Shown here: positions 16,189-24,546 of the stretch, piece after piece | Layout of the letters: each line of letters starts with the position of its first letter | Position numbering within the stretch: the stretch's first letter is position 1 | Source: Hyphomicrobiales bacterium | Lineage (GTDB): Bacteria > Pseudomonadota > Alphaproteobacteria > Rhizobiales > Rhizobiaceae | Assembly (NCBI GenBank): GCA_003963455.1 | Contig: RXJA01000108.1 | Location: forward strand, 88,998 to 152,997 | Direction of reading: 5' to 3' | Length of the DNA: 64,000 bases | Notes under the pieces: model-generated | The model's database searches: none | Told to the model about the DNA's origin: nothing | What the model saw: only the letters and a program-made list of their open reading frames with translations | Position numbers and translations under genes: made by a program

Positions 16189-16617
16189 CTATGGAAGCTC
16201 CGCCCCGTAGAAAGCCTCGCCCTGGATCTGCTCGCCGAGCTCGTCGAAGATCATGAGTTCGCAGGCCCGGCGACGCTGTCCGTTCAGATCGGCCTCGTAG
16301 ATCACGTTGAGCTCTCGTCGGACAGGATCCCATGTCGCGCGGTCGAGTGTGAACGCAAGCGTGGTCAGCTTGTCAAGTGCCGAACGCCAATAGGCGGCGA
16401 GGGCGGTTTTCCCCTCAATGCGAGACGAGCCGACATATTTGGCTGCGACCGGACTGACGAAGACGGCATCGTCGCGGAAATGACTCAGTACCGCTTCAAC
16501 GTCGCGTCCGTTCCATGCGGCGATCCAGCCCTCGGCGAAAGCCATCATGGCGGCTCGCGTCATCACCACGTGGTGCCCTATAGGCGCCACAGCTTCTGGC
16601 TCGTCTCGTTCGCTCAT
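16189..16617 (-). CDS. NTF2-like/SnoaL-like domain protein
   Basis: 142 residues with the NTF2-like pattern MMAFAEGWIAAWNGRDVEAV, LSHFRDDAVFVSPVAAKYVG and AYWRSALDKLTTLAFTLDRA: a small cone-shaped fold used by polyketide-type cyclases, isomerases and many unknown enzymes. Its start overlaps the stop of the preceding methyltransferase by 4 bp. It is the last gene of a three-gene unit (17324-18088, 16614-17318, 16189-16617). Substrate unknown. Confidence 0.75.
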   Translation of the reverse strand: MSERDEPEAVAPIGHHVVMTRAAMMAFAEGWIAAWNGRDVEAVLSHFRDDAVFVSPVAAKYVGSSRIEGKTALAAYWRSALDKLTTLAFTLDRATWDPVRRELNVIYEADLNGQRRRACELMIFDELGEQIQGEAFYGAELP

Positions 16618-17318
16618 GCGCTACGCCTCGCGATCCAGGAGCCCCAGAACAGGCTCGAGAAGAAGAGACGCGGCTGCTCGAAGCCGGTCTCCGCGAGAAG
16701 GCTTTCGACCGCAGCATCCGACCCGGGCGGATCAGCGCCTTGCAGAATCTTGCCGCGCTTCACCTCGACCTCTTCCGGTGAAGCGCCCGCCATCCGCCAC
16801 CGCTCGCCCCAGGCCTTCAGGAAGAGCAGGTTTTCGGCATAGGCGCCGCGATTGCAGGCGAGAATGAGCGTACCGCCGGGGTGAAGCCGCGCCGCGACCG
16901 CGCGCAGCAGAGCAAGCTTCGCCTCGCGTCCGCGAAGATGATGGAGAACGCCGATAACGGTCACAGCATCGAAGCGGTTGTCTACCGGCAGTTCGTCGAC
17001 ATAGCCGGAGTGCCAGGTCGTCAGATGGCTAAGACCGGCGGCCTCGACGGATGCAATGGCCCCGGCCAGCATCGGCGGGGAGGGATCGACCGCAAGGAAG
17101 CGCCAGCTCGGCCGAAGCTTGCCGGCGACGAGGATCTCCTGCGCCGTTCCGCCCGCGCCGACGACCAGGATCCGTCGGTCCAGGCTCTCGCCGAGATCCG
17201 CCGACAGGAGACAGGCGGCAAGCTCATGGCAGGCGTCGTAGCCGGCGAGCGCGATGCGGCTCTGCTCAGCATATTCGCCGGCGCGCGTGGCGTCGAATTT
17301 GGCGGCGGATGCGGTCAT
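16614..17318 (-). CDS. Class I SAM-dependent methyltransferase
   Basis: 234 residues from the ATG at 17318; longer frames would run into the neighbouring methyltransferase gene. Motif I is ILVVGAGGTAQEILVAGKL, followed by FLAVDPSPPMLAGA, motif II RFDAVTVIGVLHHLRGREAK and HPGGTLILACNRGAYAENLL. The start is 5 bp after the stop of the upstream methyltransferase, so the pair is translated together. The C-terminus (LLAETGFEQPRLFFSSLFWG) is typical of small-molecule methyltransferases. Substrate unknown. Confidence 0.8.
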   Translation of the reverse strand: MTASAAKFDATRAGEYAEQSRIALAGYDACHELAACLLSADLGESLDRRILVVGAGGTAQEILVAGKLRPSWRFLAVDPSPPMLAGAIASVEAAGLSHLTTWHSGYVDELPVDNRFDAVTVIGVLHHLRGREAKLALLRAVAARLHPGGTLILACNRGAYAENLLFLKAWGERWRMAGASPEEVEVKRGKILQGADPPGSDAAVESLLAETGFEQPRLFFSSLFWGSWIARRSA

Positions 17319-17323
17319 GATCG

Positions 17324-18088
17324 TCAGGCTGCCGCGGCTTCGATCAGCGTGATGTCGAGCAGGAACGAGCCGTCCGGCTCGATCGCAAAATGCGCTCGCG
17401 TCTCGGCGGATGCCGCCGCTTGAAGCGCCCGGATTGCCTTGACGTTGTCGGCAGGTGTCCGCATCCGCGCCGTCCAGACCGGGAAGTCCATCCGCAATTG
17501 CCAGCTTCGGGACGAAGTAACGGCGAAACCGACGCGATGCAGCGCCGCCATCCATTCGCTCACGCTGTAGTCGCGCACATGCGAGGTGTCGCGCAGCAAT
17601 TCGACGGCCTGCAGATGGGTATCGAAGAGCGCCGGCCCGGGCGAGCAGGCGTCGATGAAGACGCCCGGCGCGCCGGGCTTCAGCACGCGGCGAGCCTGCC
17701 GCAGGCCGCCGTCGAAATCCTGCCAGTGATGTGCCGAGTAGCGGCAGGCCAGGAAGTCGAAGGCAGCATCGGGGAAGGGCAGGCGCTCGGCCGGCGCCTC
17801 GACGGTCTCGACGTTGGAAAGACCTTTTTCGCGTGCCGTGTCTGCCACCGCGGCCAGCATCTCGCGCGAGAGGTCAGCGGCGGTAACCCGCGCCGCGTGA
17901 CGCGCCATCAGGTAGGAGACATGGCCGCCGCCCGTGCCGAGGTCGAGCGCATGCCGGGGCCCGTGCTGCGCAACGATGGCGTCGAGCGCCTCGAGATCGG
18001 CGCCCTGCGCGTGAACGACACTCTCGACATAAGCCTTGGCGCGTGGCCCGAACTGGGCCTCCACGACGCTATCGTGATATTTTGCCAT
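17324..18088 (-). CDS. Class I SAM-dependent methyltransferase (UbiE/Methyltransf_11 type)
   Basis: 254 residues. Motif I is HALDLGTGGGHVSYLMARHA, followed by VTAADLSREMLAAV, motif II RLPFPDAAFDFLACRYSAHH and motif III RRVLKPGAPGVFIDACSPGP. It is the first gene of the three-gene unit and is divergent from an MmyB-type regulator at 18175, with an 86-bp AT-rich gap that holds both promoters. The set looks like a small cargo operon for modifying a metabolite; what it modifies cannot be read from the sequence. Confidence 0.85.
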   Translation of the reverse strand: MAKYHDSVVEAQFGPRAKAYVESVVHAQGADLEALDAIVAQHGPRHALDLGTGGGHVSYLMARHAARVTAADLSREMLAAVADTAREKGLSNVETVEAPAERLPFPDAAFDFLACRYSAHHWQDFDGGLRQARRVLKPGAPGVFIDACSPGPALFDTHLQAVELLRDTSHVRDYSVSEWMAALHRVGFAVTSSRSWQLRMDFPVWTARMRTPADNVKAIRALQAAASAETRAHFAIEPDGSFLLDITLIEAAAA

Positions 18089-18174
18089 GAGCGTATCCTG
18101 CGAAGTTCGGTCCCCAGCATGCCCACTATTTAAACTGTTACAATATAGAGTTTTATCCTATTATCATTTCCGCC

Positions 18175-18987
18175 ATGCTCGGATCCGACCAACGCCGCCT
18201 TCTCGGCGATTTCGTGCGCGCCCATCGCGAGCGCGCCAGACCTGCCGTTGCGGCCGGCCGCCGCCGGACACCCGGCTTGCGGCGCGAGGAGCTCGCAGCG
18301 CTCGCAGGCATCAGCATCACCTGGTGCGCATGGATCGAACAAGGTCGTCCGGTACAAGCCTCGCCCGAGACACTGGGGCGGCTGGCCGAGGCCTTATCGC
18401 TGACACGGGCGGAGCGCGCCTATCTGTTCGAGCTCGCCGACCGGGTCGATCCCGACGATTCTGCCGGTCTCGCCGAGGCGGCACCGGCGTCGCTGGTCGC
18501 TGCGGTCAAGACCTTCGCGCATCCGGCCTATGGTCTCGATCGCCTGTGGAGCGCCTGTTGCTGGAACGAGTCCGCCGCCAGTCTGTTCTGCGGCTGGCTC
18601 GATGGCGACCATCAGCGCAACCTGCTGCGGTTCGTCTTCATCGAGGACAAAGCCCGCTCGCTGATTCCGCAATGGCAGGATCGCGCGCGCCGGCTTCTGG
18701 CGGAATTCCGCGCCGATTTCGGCCACAATTTTCGCGATCCCCGCGTCAAGCAGTTCATCGAGGGGCTCAAGGCGGAGAGCCCGCTCTTTGCGCGGCTGTG
18801 GAACGATCAGGACGTTCAGCACCGGATCGGCGGAACGCGAACCTTCGATCATCCAAAGCGTGGGCGCCTCAGCTTCGATCAGCACAGCTTCAGCTCAACG
18901 GAACGTCACGACTTCAAGCTGGTGCTGCTGGTGCCGGCCGCATCGGCAAGCGGGCGATCGCGATCGTTGGCGAGAAACCCTGGATGA
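18175..18987 (+). CDS. HTH regulator with MmyB-like ligand-binding domain
   Basis: 270 residues. The N-terminal XRE HTH has the characteristic GRRRTPGLRREELAALAGIS opening and ITWCAWIEQGRPVQASPETL. The C-terminal MmyB-like domain (PAYGLDRLWSACCWNESAAS, NLLRFVFIEDKARSLIPQWQ, FEHxx-like FDHPKRGRLSFDQHSF) is a PAS-related pocket thought to bind small lipophilic ligands. Divergent transcription from the methyltransferase operon suggests it regulates that operon. After its stop, 18988-19231 holds no supported gene. Confidence 0.82.
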   Translation: MLGSDQRRLLGDFVRAHRERARPAVAAGRRRTPGLRREELAALAGISITWCAWIEQGRPVQASPETLGRLAEALSLTRAERAYLFELADRVDPDDSAGLAEAAPASLVAAVKTFAHPAYGLDRLWSACCWNESAASLFCGWLDGDHQRNLLRFVFIEDKARSLIPQWQDRARRLLAEFRADFGHNFRDPRVKQFIEGLKAESPLFARLWNDQDVQHRIGGTRTFDHPKRGRLSFDQHSFSSTERHDFKLVLLVPAASASGRSRSLARNPG

Positions 18988-19231
18988 GCGATCGCCCGGT
19001 TCATCAGTGGCGCCGATCCGCCGCCGCCTCGATCACGCGATCGCGGCGAGTTCGCTCGCGGGGTAGTCGATGTATCCCTTGATCACGCCCTGTTAGAGGC
19101 TGTCCGGATCCGGTGTCGCCAATTACAAACAAGAGGCACTTGAACGCTAGCCAGCGGAAACTACGTGTCTCTGGGCCCATAATTGGGACCAACATGGAGA
19201 AAACAGGACACCAGTGTAGGGTTAGATTGAG

Positions 19232-19948
19232 ATGTCTTCCGCCAACGATATCACCCCTGCTTCAGGTTCAATTCGCGACACCTCGGAAGAATGTGCAGCG
19301 TCCGCTGTGTCCCTGTGGCAAGCAAGCCTGCACGGTGATCGGGACGCCTTTCAGCGACTACTTAATCCGCACCTTGAGGAACTGCTTGCTGCCGCCGGGC
19401 GCGATCTTCGGTATCATTGTGCAATCGGCGACATTAGGCAAGACGAGATCTCCGCCGAGGAGTTGGTGGGCGAAACCCTTCTTCGCGCGTGGCGCGATCG
19501 CCATCGTCGGCCCCATTCGCTGGATATTCGGCCCTGGCTGCTCGGTCTCCAATTCCGCGTTCTGACGCGCATCGTTCGGCAGGAGCTCCTACGGCGCGAC
19601 TTGGCCTCCGTCTCGCTCGAAGCGCCGGCTCCCGCAGAGCCAATCTACGACGATGACGAGTCATTCTGGGAGTGGTATCAGCCGGACGAGACGCTACGAT
19701 GGGAGGATATCGTAGCCGTCGACGCCACCGCCGGAGTGGAAGAACCAGAACTCTTCGATCGCGGCGTGCCAGGGCTTTCGCCGCTTGCGAGGCAAGTGCT
19801 GATCTTCCGCCATGTTCATCGCTTCACAGTCGGGGAGGTCGCATCCAGCCTCGGGTTACCCTCCCGCCGGGTTTCCGAGCTTTGGCTTGAGGGGCACGCT
19901 GTCCTGGTAGGCACAAAAAGGGACGACCGCGGCGCGAACTCGGATTGA
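19232..19948 (+). CDS. ECF-like RNA polymerase sigma factor
   Basis: 238 residues. Region 2 is recognisable in DAFQRLLNPHLEELLAAAGR, DEISAEELVGETLLRAWRDR and IRPWLLGLQFRVLTRIVRQE; region 4 in LSPLARQVLIFRHVHRFTVG followed by EVASSLGLPSRRVSELW, the HTH. The acidic linker (YDDDESFWEWYQPDETLRWE) between them is longer than in a typical ECF sigma. No anti-sigma gene is adjacent. It may direct transcription of nearby cargo or of the stress island, but no target can be named. Confidence 0.7.
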   Translation: MSSANDITPASGSIRDTSEECAASAVSLWQASLHGDRDAFQRLLNPHLEELLAAAGRDLRYHCAIGDIRQDEISAEELVGETLLRAWRDRHRRPHSLDIRPWLLGLQFRVLTRIVRQELLRRDLASVSLEAPAPAEPIYDDDESFWEWYQPDETLRWEDIVAVDATAGVEEPELFDRGVPGLSPLARQVLIFRHVHRFTVGEVASSLGLPSRRVSELWLEGHAVLVGTKRDDRGANSD

Positions 19949-20137
19949 CTGGACTCTGCGCGCGTCGACCCCGAAATTGCGAGATCGTGTCACCGGTGCG
20001 GCGCGCGTGAAGGCCGAGGACCGGAGCATCTCCCGGCCTGACCGATACATGGTGGTGCTCGAGCCTTTCGCGTCAGGTGCTGGAAATGTCCGAGAGCGCG
20101 GAAGCGGCGGTTTCGACGAGCGGTCCCGGGGCGCCGA

Positions 20138-20521
20138 TCACTCGGATGAAGCTGCGCAGTCCACGCGGTCTTCGATCTCGAAGGCATGCGTCTCGACCCA
20201 CCGATCGAGTTCACGGATGACGCTGCTCAGCGAGAAACCTAAAGGCGTGAGCGAATATTCAACCCGAGGCGGCACCTCCGAGTAGCTGGTGCGCTCTACC
20301 AAGCCGTACTGCTGGAGACGGCGTAGCGCCTGAACGAGCATCTTTTCTGAAATACCGCCGATGCGCCGGCGCAGTTCTGCGGTGCGGTAGGTGCGTTCAC
20401 TGAGCGCGTGCACGACGAGCAGCGTCCATTTTTCCGCTAGCAGAGCAAGCACCTTCCTTGCCGGACAATCGGCAAGAAACACATCGCAGCGGAGTTCACG
20501 GAAAGCAGAGATTTTTTCCAT
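20138..20521 (-). CDS. HxlR-family transcriptional regulator
   Basis: 127 residues from the ATG at 20521. Hallmarks: CPARKVLALLAEKWTLLVVH, TAELRRRIGGISEKMLVQAL, RRLQQYGLVERTSYSEVPPR, VEYSLTPLGFSLSSVIRELD. It starts divergently 109 bp from the MBL-fold hydrolase gene, whose expression it probably represses in response to an electrophile or redox signal, as HxlR/YodB proteins do. The Cys near the N-terminus (LRCDVFLADCPARK) could be a sensor. A palindrome at 20525-20558 is the candidate operator. Confidence 0.88.
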   Translation of the reverse strand: MEKISAFRELRCDVFLADCPARKVLALLAEKWTLLVVHALSERTYRTAELRRRIGGISEKMLVQALRRLQQYGLVERTSYSEVPPRVEYSLTPLGFSLSSVIRELDRWVETHAFEIEDRVDCAASSE

Positions 20522-20524
20522 ACT

Positions 20525-20558
20525 TACCTCCGGGTACGTACTTCTTCGGAGGGAGGTA
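20525..20558. promoter_or_regulatory. Candidate HxlR operator
   Basis: TACCTCC (20525-20531) and GGAGGTA (20552-20558) form an inverted repeat in the divergent gap, adjacent to the regulator's start codon. Inside it the TACGTACTTC stretch echoes the TACTTAC just upstream. The placement fits autoregulation and control of the hydrolase. Confidence 0.4.
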
Positions 20559-20630
20559 TGGGCACATCTCTTCGCCCGCAAGATGCTGCGCCACTTGGGT
20601 GCGGCGTCTGACGATAAAAGGAGATGCGAG

Positions 20631-21611
20631 ATGAAGTTACTTTCGATCTTGATGGCAGCTGTCTCTGCTTCCATGCTGCCCCTGCCCGCTGCTGCTCAGA
20701 AACGGCCTATCACCATAGCGGAGCAGTCCGTCCAGGCACCCGGGTTCTACCGAGTTATGCTCGGCGATTTCAAAGTTACGGTTCTCAGCGACGGCACCAC
20801 CGCGGTGCCGTTCGGCGACCTACTGCATGGCGCAGATCGCGCCAAGCTGTCAGAGATGTTCCGGCGAGCCGGCGAGCCGATCGATCGCGAGACCTCGATC
20901 AACAGCTATCTGATCGATACCGGAGACCATCGCATCTTGATCGAAGCAGGCGCGGGGCGTCTCTTCGGCGACTGCTGCGGCCGCCTTCCCGCGACGCTGA
21001 GGGCGGCCGGCTACGGGCCGGAGATGATCGACGTCGTTCTGCTCACGCATGTCCATGGAGATCATTCAGGGGGCCTCACGCTGGATGGTCGCCGGGTCTT
21101 CCCAAATGCCGACATCTATCTGGCGAAGAGCGAACTCGACTACTGGCTGAGCGATGCTGCAAAGGCCCGCGCAAAGGCAAGCCATCAGGAAATGTTTGAG
21201 GAGGGCCGTGCGGCGCTGACCCCGTATCAGGCAGCTGGCCGGCTCCGGACGTTCAACGCGCCGACCACTTTGTTTCCGGGCATCCGCGCCATTGCCGCGC
21301 CCGGTCATACGCCGGGCCATAGCTTCTATGAGGTCGAGAGCCGCGGCCACCGTATGCGGGTGATTGGCGACATCATCCACGCGGCCGAGATCCAGCTGAG
21401 CCGACCCGATATCACTATCGACTTCGACGCGGACGAGAAATTGGCGGCGAAGACCAGAGTGGCCACCCTGGCTGAGCTCGCCAGCAAGCACGAACTAGTT
21501 GCAGGCCCGCACATCTCCTTCCCCGGACTAGGGCATATGGTCCAATCCGGGGATGGCTATGCGTGGATGCCGATTCCCTATTCCACTGCCATTCGCCAAG
21601 TCGGGCAATAA
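20631..21611 (+). CDS. Exported MBL-fold metallo-hydrolase
   Basis: 326 residues from the ATG at 20631 (AAAGGAG upstream). A signal peptide (MKLLSILMAAVSASMLPLPA, AAA-Q cleavage) is followed by the metallo-beta-lactamase fold: INSYLIDTGDHRILIEAGAG, the metal motif LLTHVHGDHSGG, APGHTPGHSFYEV and VIGDIIHAAEIQLSRPD. It resembles lactonase/quorum-quenching and other periplasmic MBL hydrolases. Substrate not determinable. It is regulated by the divergent HxlR gene. Confidence 0.85.
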   Translation: MKLLSILMAAVSASMLPLPAAAQKRPITIAEQSVQAPGFYRVMLGDFKVTVLSDGTTAVPFGDLLHGADRAKLSEMFRRAGEPIDRETSINSYLIDTGDHRILIEAGAGRLFGDCCGRLPATLRAAGYGPEMIDVVLLTHVHGDHSGGLTLDGRRVFPNADIYLAKSELDYWLSDAAKARAKASHQEMFEEGRAALTPYQAAGRLRTFNAPTTLFPGIRAIAAPGHTPGHSFYEVESRGHRMRVIGDIIHAAEIQLSRPDITIDFDADEKLAAKTRVATLAELASKHELVAGPHISFPGLGHMVQSGDGYAWMPIPYSTAIRQVGQ

Positions 21612-21760
21612 CATTCGACGCTTCTCCGCGTCGTCGCCACGCGGCCAGCGGCGGCGCGGCATTCTCATCGGACGGTGCCCTCGAGCACGGCGCGGTCTGT
21701 GACCGGAGGAGACCGGGGGGCGCCGCAGTTCAAATGTCGGCCTCCCACTTCCACCTTAAA

Positions 21761-22102
21761 TCACCGCGTCGGTGGCGGGAGCATAAGCGGTTCCGTGAGT
21801 TTGACGATTTGCTTTTGCCCCCCGTCGTCAACGACCTCCACGCTTGTAAGGCCGGTCGGCCCCTCGTCAACGGTCACACTGCGCGGCTTACGGATGAGGT
21901 GATCGAGGCCCTCGACGGCGACTTCGAGAATGTCGTCTTTGGGGTCGTAGGTAATACCAAAGATTGGCACCCATTTTGTCGCGATCTGGTCACCGAGCGT
22001 CAATGCGGCGACCTCGATCTGCGCACGCTTTCCCTCCAATCCCTTTGACACGCGATCGCAGTACGATTGCCATTCGCTTTTCGAGAGTTGATGCACGGCC
22101 AT
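21761..22102 (-). CDS. DUF5335-family protein
   Basis: 113 residues: SKSEWQSYCDRVSKGLEGKR, AQIEVAALTLGDQIATKWVP, GITYDPKDDILEVAVEGLDH, RKPRSVTVDEGPTGLTSVEV. I know this pattern as DUF5335, a small protein often found among stress genes; its function is unknown. It reads away from cbpA and marks the left edge of the stress island. The opposite-strand frame across it has no family character. Confidence 0.7.
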   Translation of the reverse strand: MAVHQLSKSEWQSYCDRVSKGLEGKRAQIEVAALTLGDQIATKWVPIFGITYDPKDDILEVAVEGLDHLIRKPRSVTVDEGPTGLTSVEVVDDGGQKQIVKLTEPLMLPPPTR

Positions 22103-22530
22103 TCAAGATCTCCTGTTTTCAGCGGCAACTTGTGCCAAGAACTCTAAAGTCACGACGCGAGCGCCGGTGTGCAACGAGCACGGCTCGACCTCCCGGATCC
22201 GAAAGCATGACCAAGAATTCTTCGGCGCAATGCAGGGGCTGCAATCCATAGCGACGATGATGTCGCTGGGACACGCAAGTCCGAGTGGAGCTCTCCCTCT
22301 GAATTCCCGGGCATTCCGAAAGCGGGGTGGGCTTTCAATATTGTGCCGCGTTTAATTCCGCGATGAACTGACGACCGTCATTGCCTCGGCCGTGTGAATC
22401 GGCGAGGCGGGATATTCGGGAGCAGCCATCGCCACATCACCTGGTCGGGGACCGGTCTCGCGTTAACCGCTAAGCCACTTATATCGTGAGGCGACATTCA
22501 GACCCGATTGACTCGTCATGGAGTGTTGGA
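22103..22530. other. 428-bp non-coding gap before cbpA
   Basis: No supported gene. It holds a FixK/FNR-type palindrome at 22368-22381 and, near the right end, the cbpA ribosome-binding region. The stretch contains no long hairpin or repeat that I could see. Confidence 0.5.
22368..22381 (+). promoter_or_regulatory. FixK/FNR-type box upstream of cbpA
   Basis: CTGAC-GACC-GTCAT, a match to the TTGAY-N4-RTCAA family. It ends 150 bp before the cbpA start, the longest distance in the set, and no good -10 hexamer lies at the class II spacing here. Confidence 0.55.
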
Positions 22531-23442
22531 TTGAACGAAGATCCGTACAGAGTGCTGGGTGTCGGGAAGAACGCCAGCCAGGACGAGATCCAAAAGGCTT
22601 ATCGCAAGCTCGCGAAGAAGCTTCATCCGGACCTCAATCCTGGCAACAAGCAGGCCGAGGAGCAGTTCAAGGCAGCATCTGCCGCCTACGACCTGCTGAG
22701 TGATTCCGAGAAGCGTGCGCGTTTCGATCGCGGCGAGATCGATGCCTCCGGCCAGGAACGTCCGCGGCAGCGCTACTATCGCGACTATGCGGGCGCGGCC
22801 GCCGGGGACCATCCTTATGCGACGGCGGAAGGTTTCTCCGATTTCAGCGATGATAGCGACCTTTTCTCCAGCATTTTCGGTCGGGGTGGACGCTTTAATT
22901 TGAAAATGCGTGGCGAGGATGCGCGCTATCGCCTTCCAGTAGAGTTCCTTGAAGCGGTCAACGGAACGGTTCGCCGTGTCACCCTAGCTGATGGCTCAAC
23001 TGTCGATGTGAGCGTTCCGCCAGGCGCGCGGGAAGGTCAAATGCTAAGGCTCGCGGGCAAAGGGAACCCTGGCGTCGGCGGGGGGCCGCCCGGCGACGCC
23101 TTCATCGAGATCATCGTCAATCCCCATCCCTTCTTCACGCGACACGGAGACGACATCCATCTGGAGCTCCCGATTTCGCTAACCGAGGCCGTCCTAGGCG
23201 GAAAAATCTCGGTCCCGACCGCTACTGGAGCCGTGACAATGAGCATCCCGAAGGGCTCCAATACGGGCACCATCTTGCGCTTACGCGGGAAGGGCGTTTC
23301 GCGCCACGACGGCTCGCGCGGTGACGAATATGTCAAACTCAAAGTCGTACTGCCCGACAAGCCGGACGCAGAGCTCGAACAGTTCGTGCGGGGATGGGCC
23401 GTCGGCAAGGCCCAGGACCCGCGAAGCGGGATGGGAGGATGA
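22531..23442 (+). CDS. cbpA: CbpA-type J-domain co-chaperone
   Basis: 303 residues from the TTG at 22531, which has GGAG 7 bp upstream; a GTG at 22486 is the alternative. It has an N-terminal J domain (DPYRVLGVGKNASQDEIQKA, YRKLAKKLHPDLNPGNKQAE with the HPD motif), a Gly/Phe/Asp linker, then the two C-terminal beta domains (VSVPPGAREGQMLRLAGKGN, HPFFTRHGDDIHLELPISLT). There is no zinc-finger domain, so it is CbpA-like rather than DnaJ. It would feed clients to the DnaK encoded at 47797. cbpM follows with no gap. Confidence 0.92.
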   Translation: MNEDPYRVLGVGKNASQDEIQKAYRKLAKKLHPDLNPGNKQAEEQFKAASAAYDLLSDSEKRARFDRGEIDASGQERPRQRYYRDYAGAAAGDHPYATAEGFSDFSDDSDLFSSIFGRGGRFNLKMRGEDARYRLPVEFLEAVNGTVRRVTLADGSTVDVSVPPGAREGQMLRLAGKGNPGVGGGPPGDAFIEIIVNPHPFFTRHGDDIHLELPISLTEAVLGGKISVPTATGAVTMSIPKGSNTGTILRLRGKGVSRHDGSRGDEYVKLKVVLPDKPDAELEQFVRGWAVGKAQDPRSGMGG

Positions 23443-23790
23443 ATGCTGGATTTCAATGAGTTTCTAATGCGGGTGCAACTTAGTGAGGACGTAATCGAGG
23501 CGTGGGTCGCAGAAGGATGGTTGCGCCCCCGACGGACGGGGACAGGACCGGCTTTCTCTGAGATCGATGTTTCGCGTGCTCAGCTGATACAGGACCTTCG
23601 GGACGATCTTGGTGTGAACGAAGAAGGCGTCGCGATCATACTTGACCTAATCGACCAGATGCATGGGTTGCGAAAGACGGTGCGCGAATTATGCGGAGCA
23701 ATTGGGATACAGCAGGCTGATCTGCAGCACCGCATCCTTTCAGAGATGCGTAGCCAGCGGCCGATTCAGCTTAAGGGGCCAGAGCCGTAA
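23443..23790 (+). CDS. cbpM: Chaperone modulator CbpM
   Basis: 115 residues. MerR-like N-terminus (LSEDVIEAWVAEGWLRPRRT, FSEIDVSRAQLIQDLRDDLG) and a C-terminal helix (GVAIILDLIDQMHGLRKTVR). CbpM binds the J domain of CbpA and blocks its co-chaperone activity. The ATG follows the cbpA stop directly, so the two are coupled. This is the standard cbpAM arrangement. Confidence 0.88.
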   Translation: MLDFNEFLMRVQLSEDVIEAWVAEGWLRPRRTGTGPAFSEIDVSRAQLIQDLRDDLGVNEEGVAIILDLIDQMHGLRKTVRELCGAIGIQQADLQHRILSEMRSQRPIQLKGPEP

Positions 23791-23865
23791 TGACGGAACG
23801 AGCCGCATCGCGAGGCTTCCGGTTGAACGCCTAATCTGCATCAGACCTATGTCGCGGGGTAAGCA

Positions 23866-24354
23866 ATGAAACTGCTTGAAAGGTTTGATATAAATACCGC
23901 TGGATGGCGCTTAGCGGGCACCTACGAGAGATTCGAGCAAGTCGTCATCTTGATCCTGACCGGGTTGATCATTGTCGTGATCGCTTCGGCAGTTTGGCAT
24001 CTCGCGGCGAAAGTGCTGTTCACCCTCATACTATCGAGTTTTGATCCGACCGATCCCACCGTTTTCCAAACCGTCTTCGGAATGATTCTGACGGTTATCA
24101 TCGCGCTGGAATTTAAACACTCGATCTTAATAATGGTCCGACGTCAGCAGAGCGTGGTGCAGGTCCGGACCGTAGTCCTGATCGCGATGCTGGCCGTCAT
24201 TCGGAAGTTTATAATACTCGATATTTCCGCAACCACGGCGGCCCACGTGTTTTCTCTGGCTGCAGCGATCGTCGCGCTTGGTTCCGTGTATTGGCTTGTT
24301 CGCGATCAGGATCGGAAAGATGAAGTCGACAAGCAGGAAGCCAGTCCAACATGA
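23866..24354 (+). CDS. psiE: PsiE-family phosphate-starvation-inducible membrane protein
   Basis: 162 residues with four hydrophobic segments: VVILILTGLIIVVIASAVWH, the segment FQTVFGMILTVIIALEFKHS, VVLIAMLAVIRKFIILDIS and AHVFSLAAAIVALGSVYWLV. EFKHSI and RKFIILD are the conserved PsiE pieces. The C-terminus is charged and cytoplasmic. A psiE-like gene is a standing member of the LHR/tLST heat-resistance islands, and this one sits between cbpM and grpE. Biochemical role unknown. Confidence 0.85.
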   Translation: MKLLERFDINTAGWRLAGTYERFEQVVILILTGLIIVVIASAVWHLAAKVLFTLILSSFDPTDPTVFQTVFGMILTVIIALEFKHSILIMVRRQQSVVQVRTVVLIAMLAVIRKFIILDISATTAAHVFSLAAAIVALGSVYWLVRDQDRKDEVDKQEASPT

Positions 24355-24436
24355 TCGGGTCTCCGGTCCCCCCGGTGCGGAAGGACATTGCTCCTTCTAA
24401 AGGGGCATCCCTCAGAAGCACGCAGGCGTGTGAGAA

Positions 24437-24450
24437 TTGACGGTCGTCAG
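24437..24450 (+). promoter_or_regulatory. FixK/FNR-type box upstream of grpE
   Basis: TTGAC-GGTC-GTCAG, ending 97 bp before the grpE ATG. A -10-like CAAACT starts 22 bp further on (24473-24478), placing the box centre at -41.5. Confidence 0.6.
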
Positions 24451-24546
24451 GGCGGCCCCCTTTCGTCACGGGCAAACTACCGGATGGGTGGCCGGCAGAG
24501 GAGGCGACCGCCGCGCAGGTCCAAGACGGGTGCATCGGGAGCTAGC

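Noticed and set aside
19040..19110. Short minus-strand peptide GVIKGYIDYPASELAAIA followed by a stop, possibly an oxidoreductase tail
   Set aside because: Only about 18 codons and no supporting upstream sequence; not enough to call a pseudogene.
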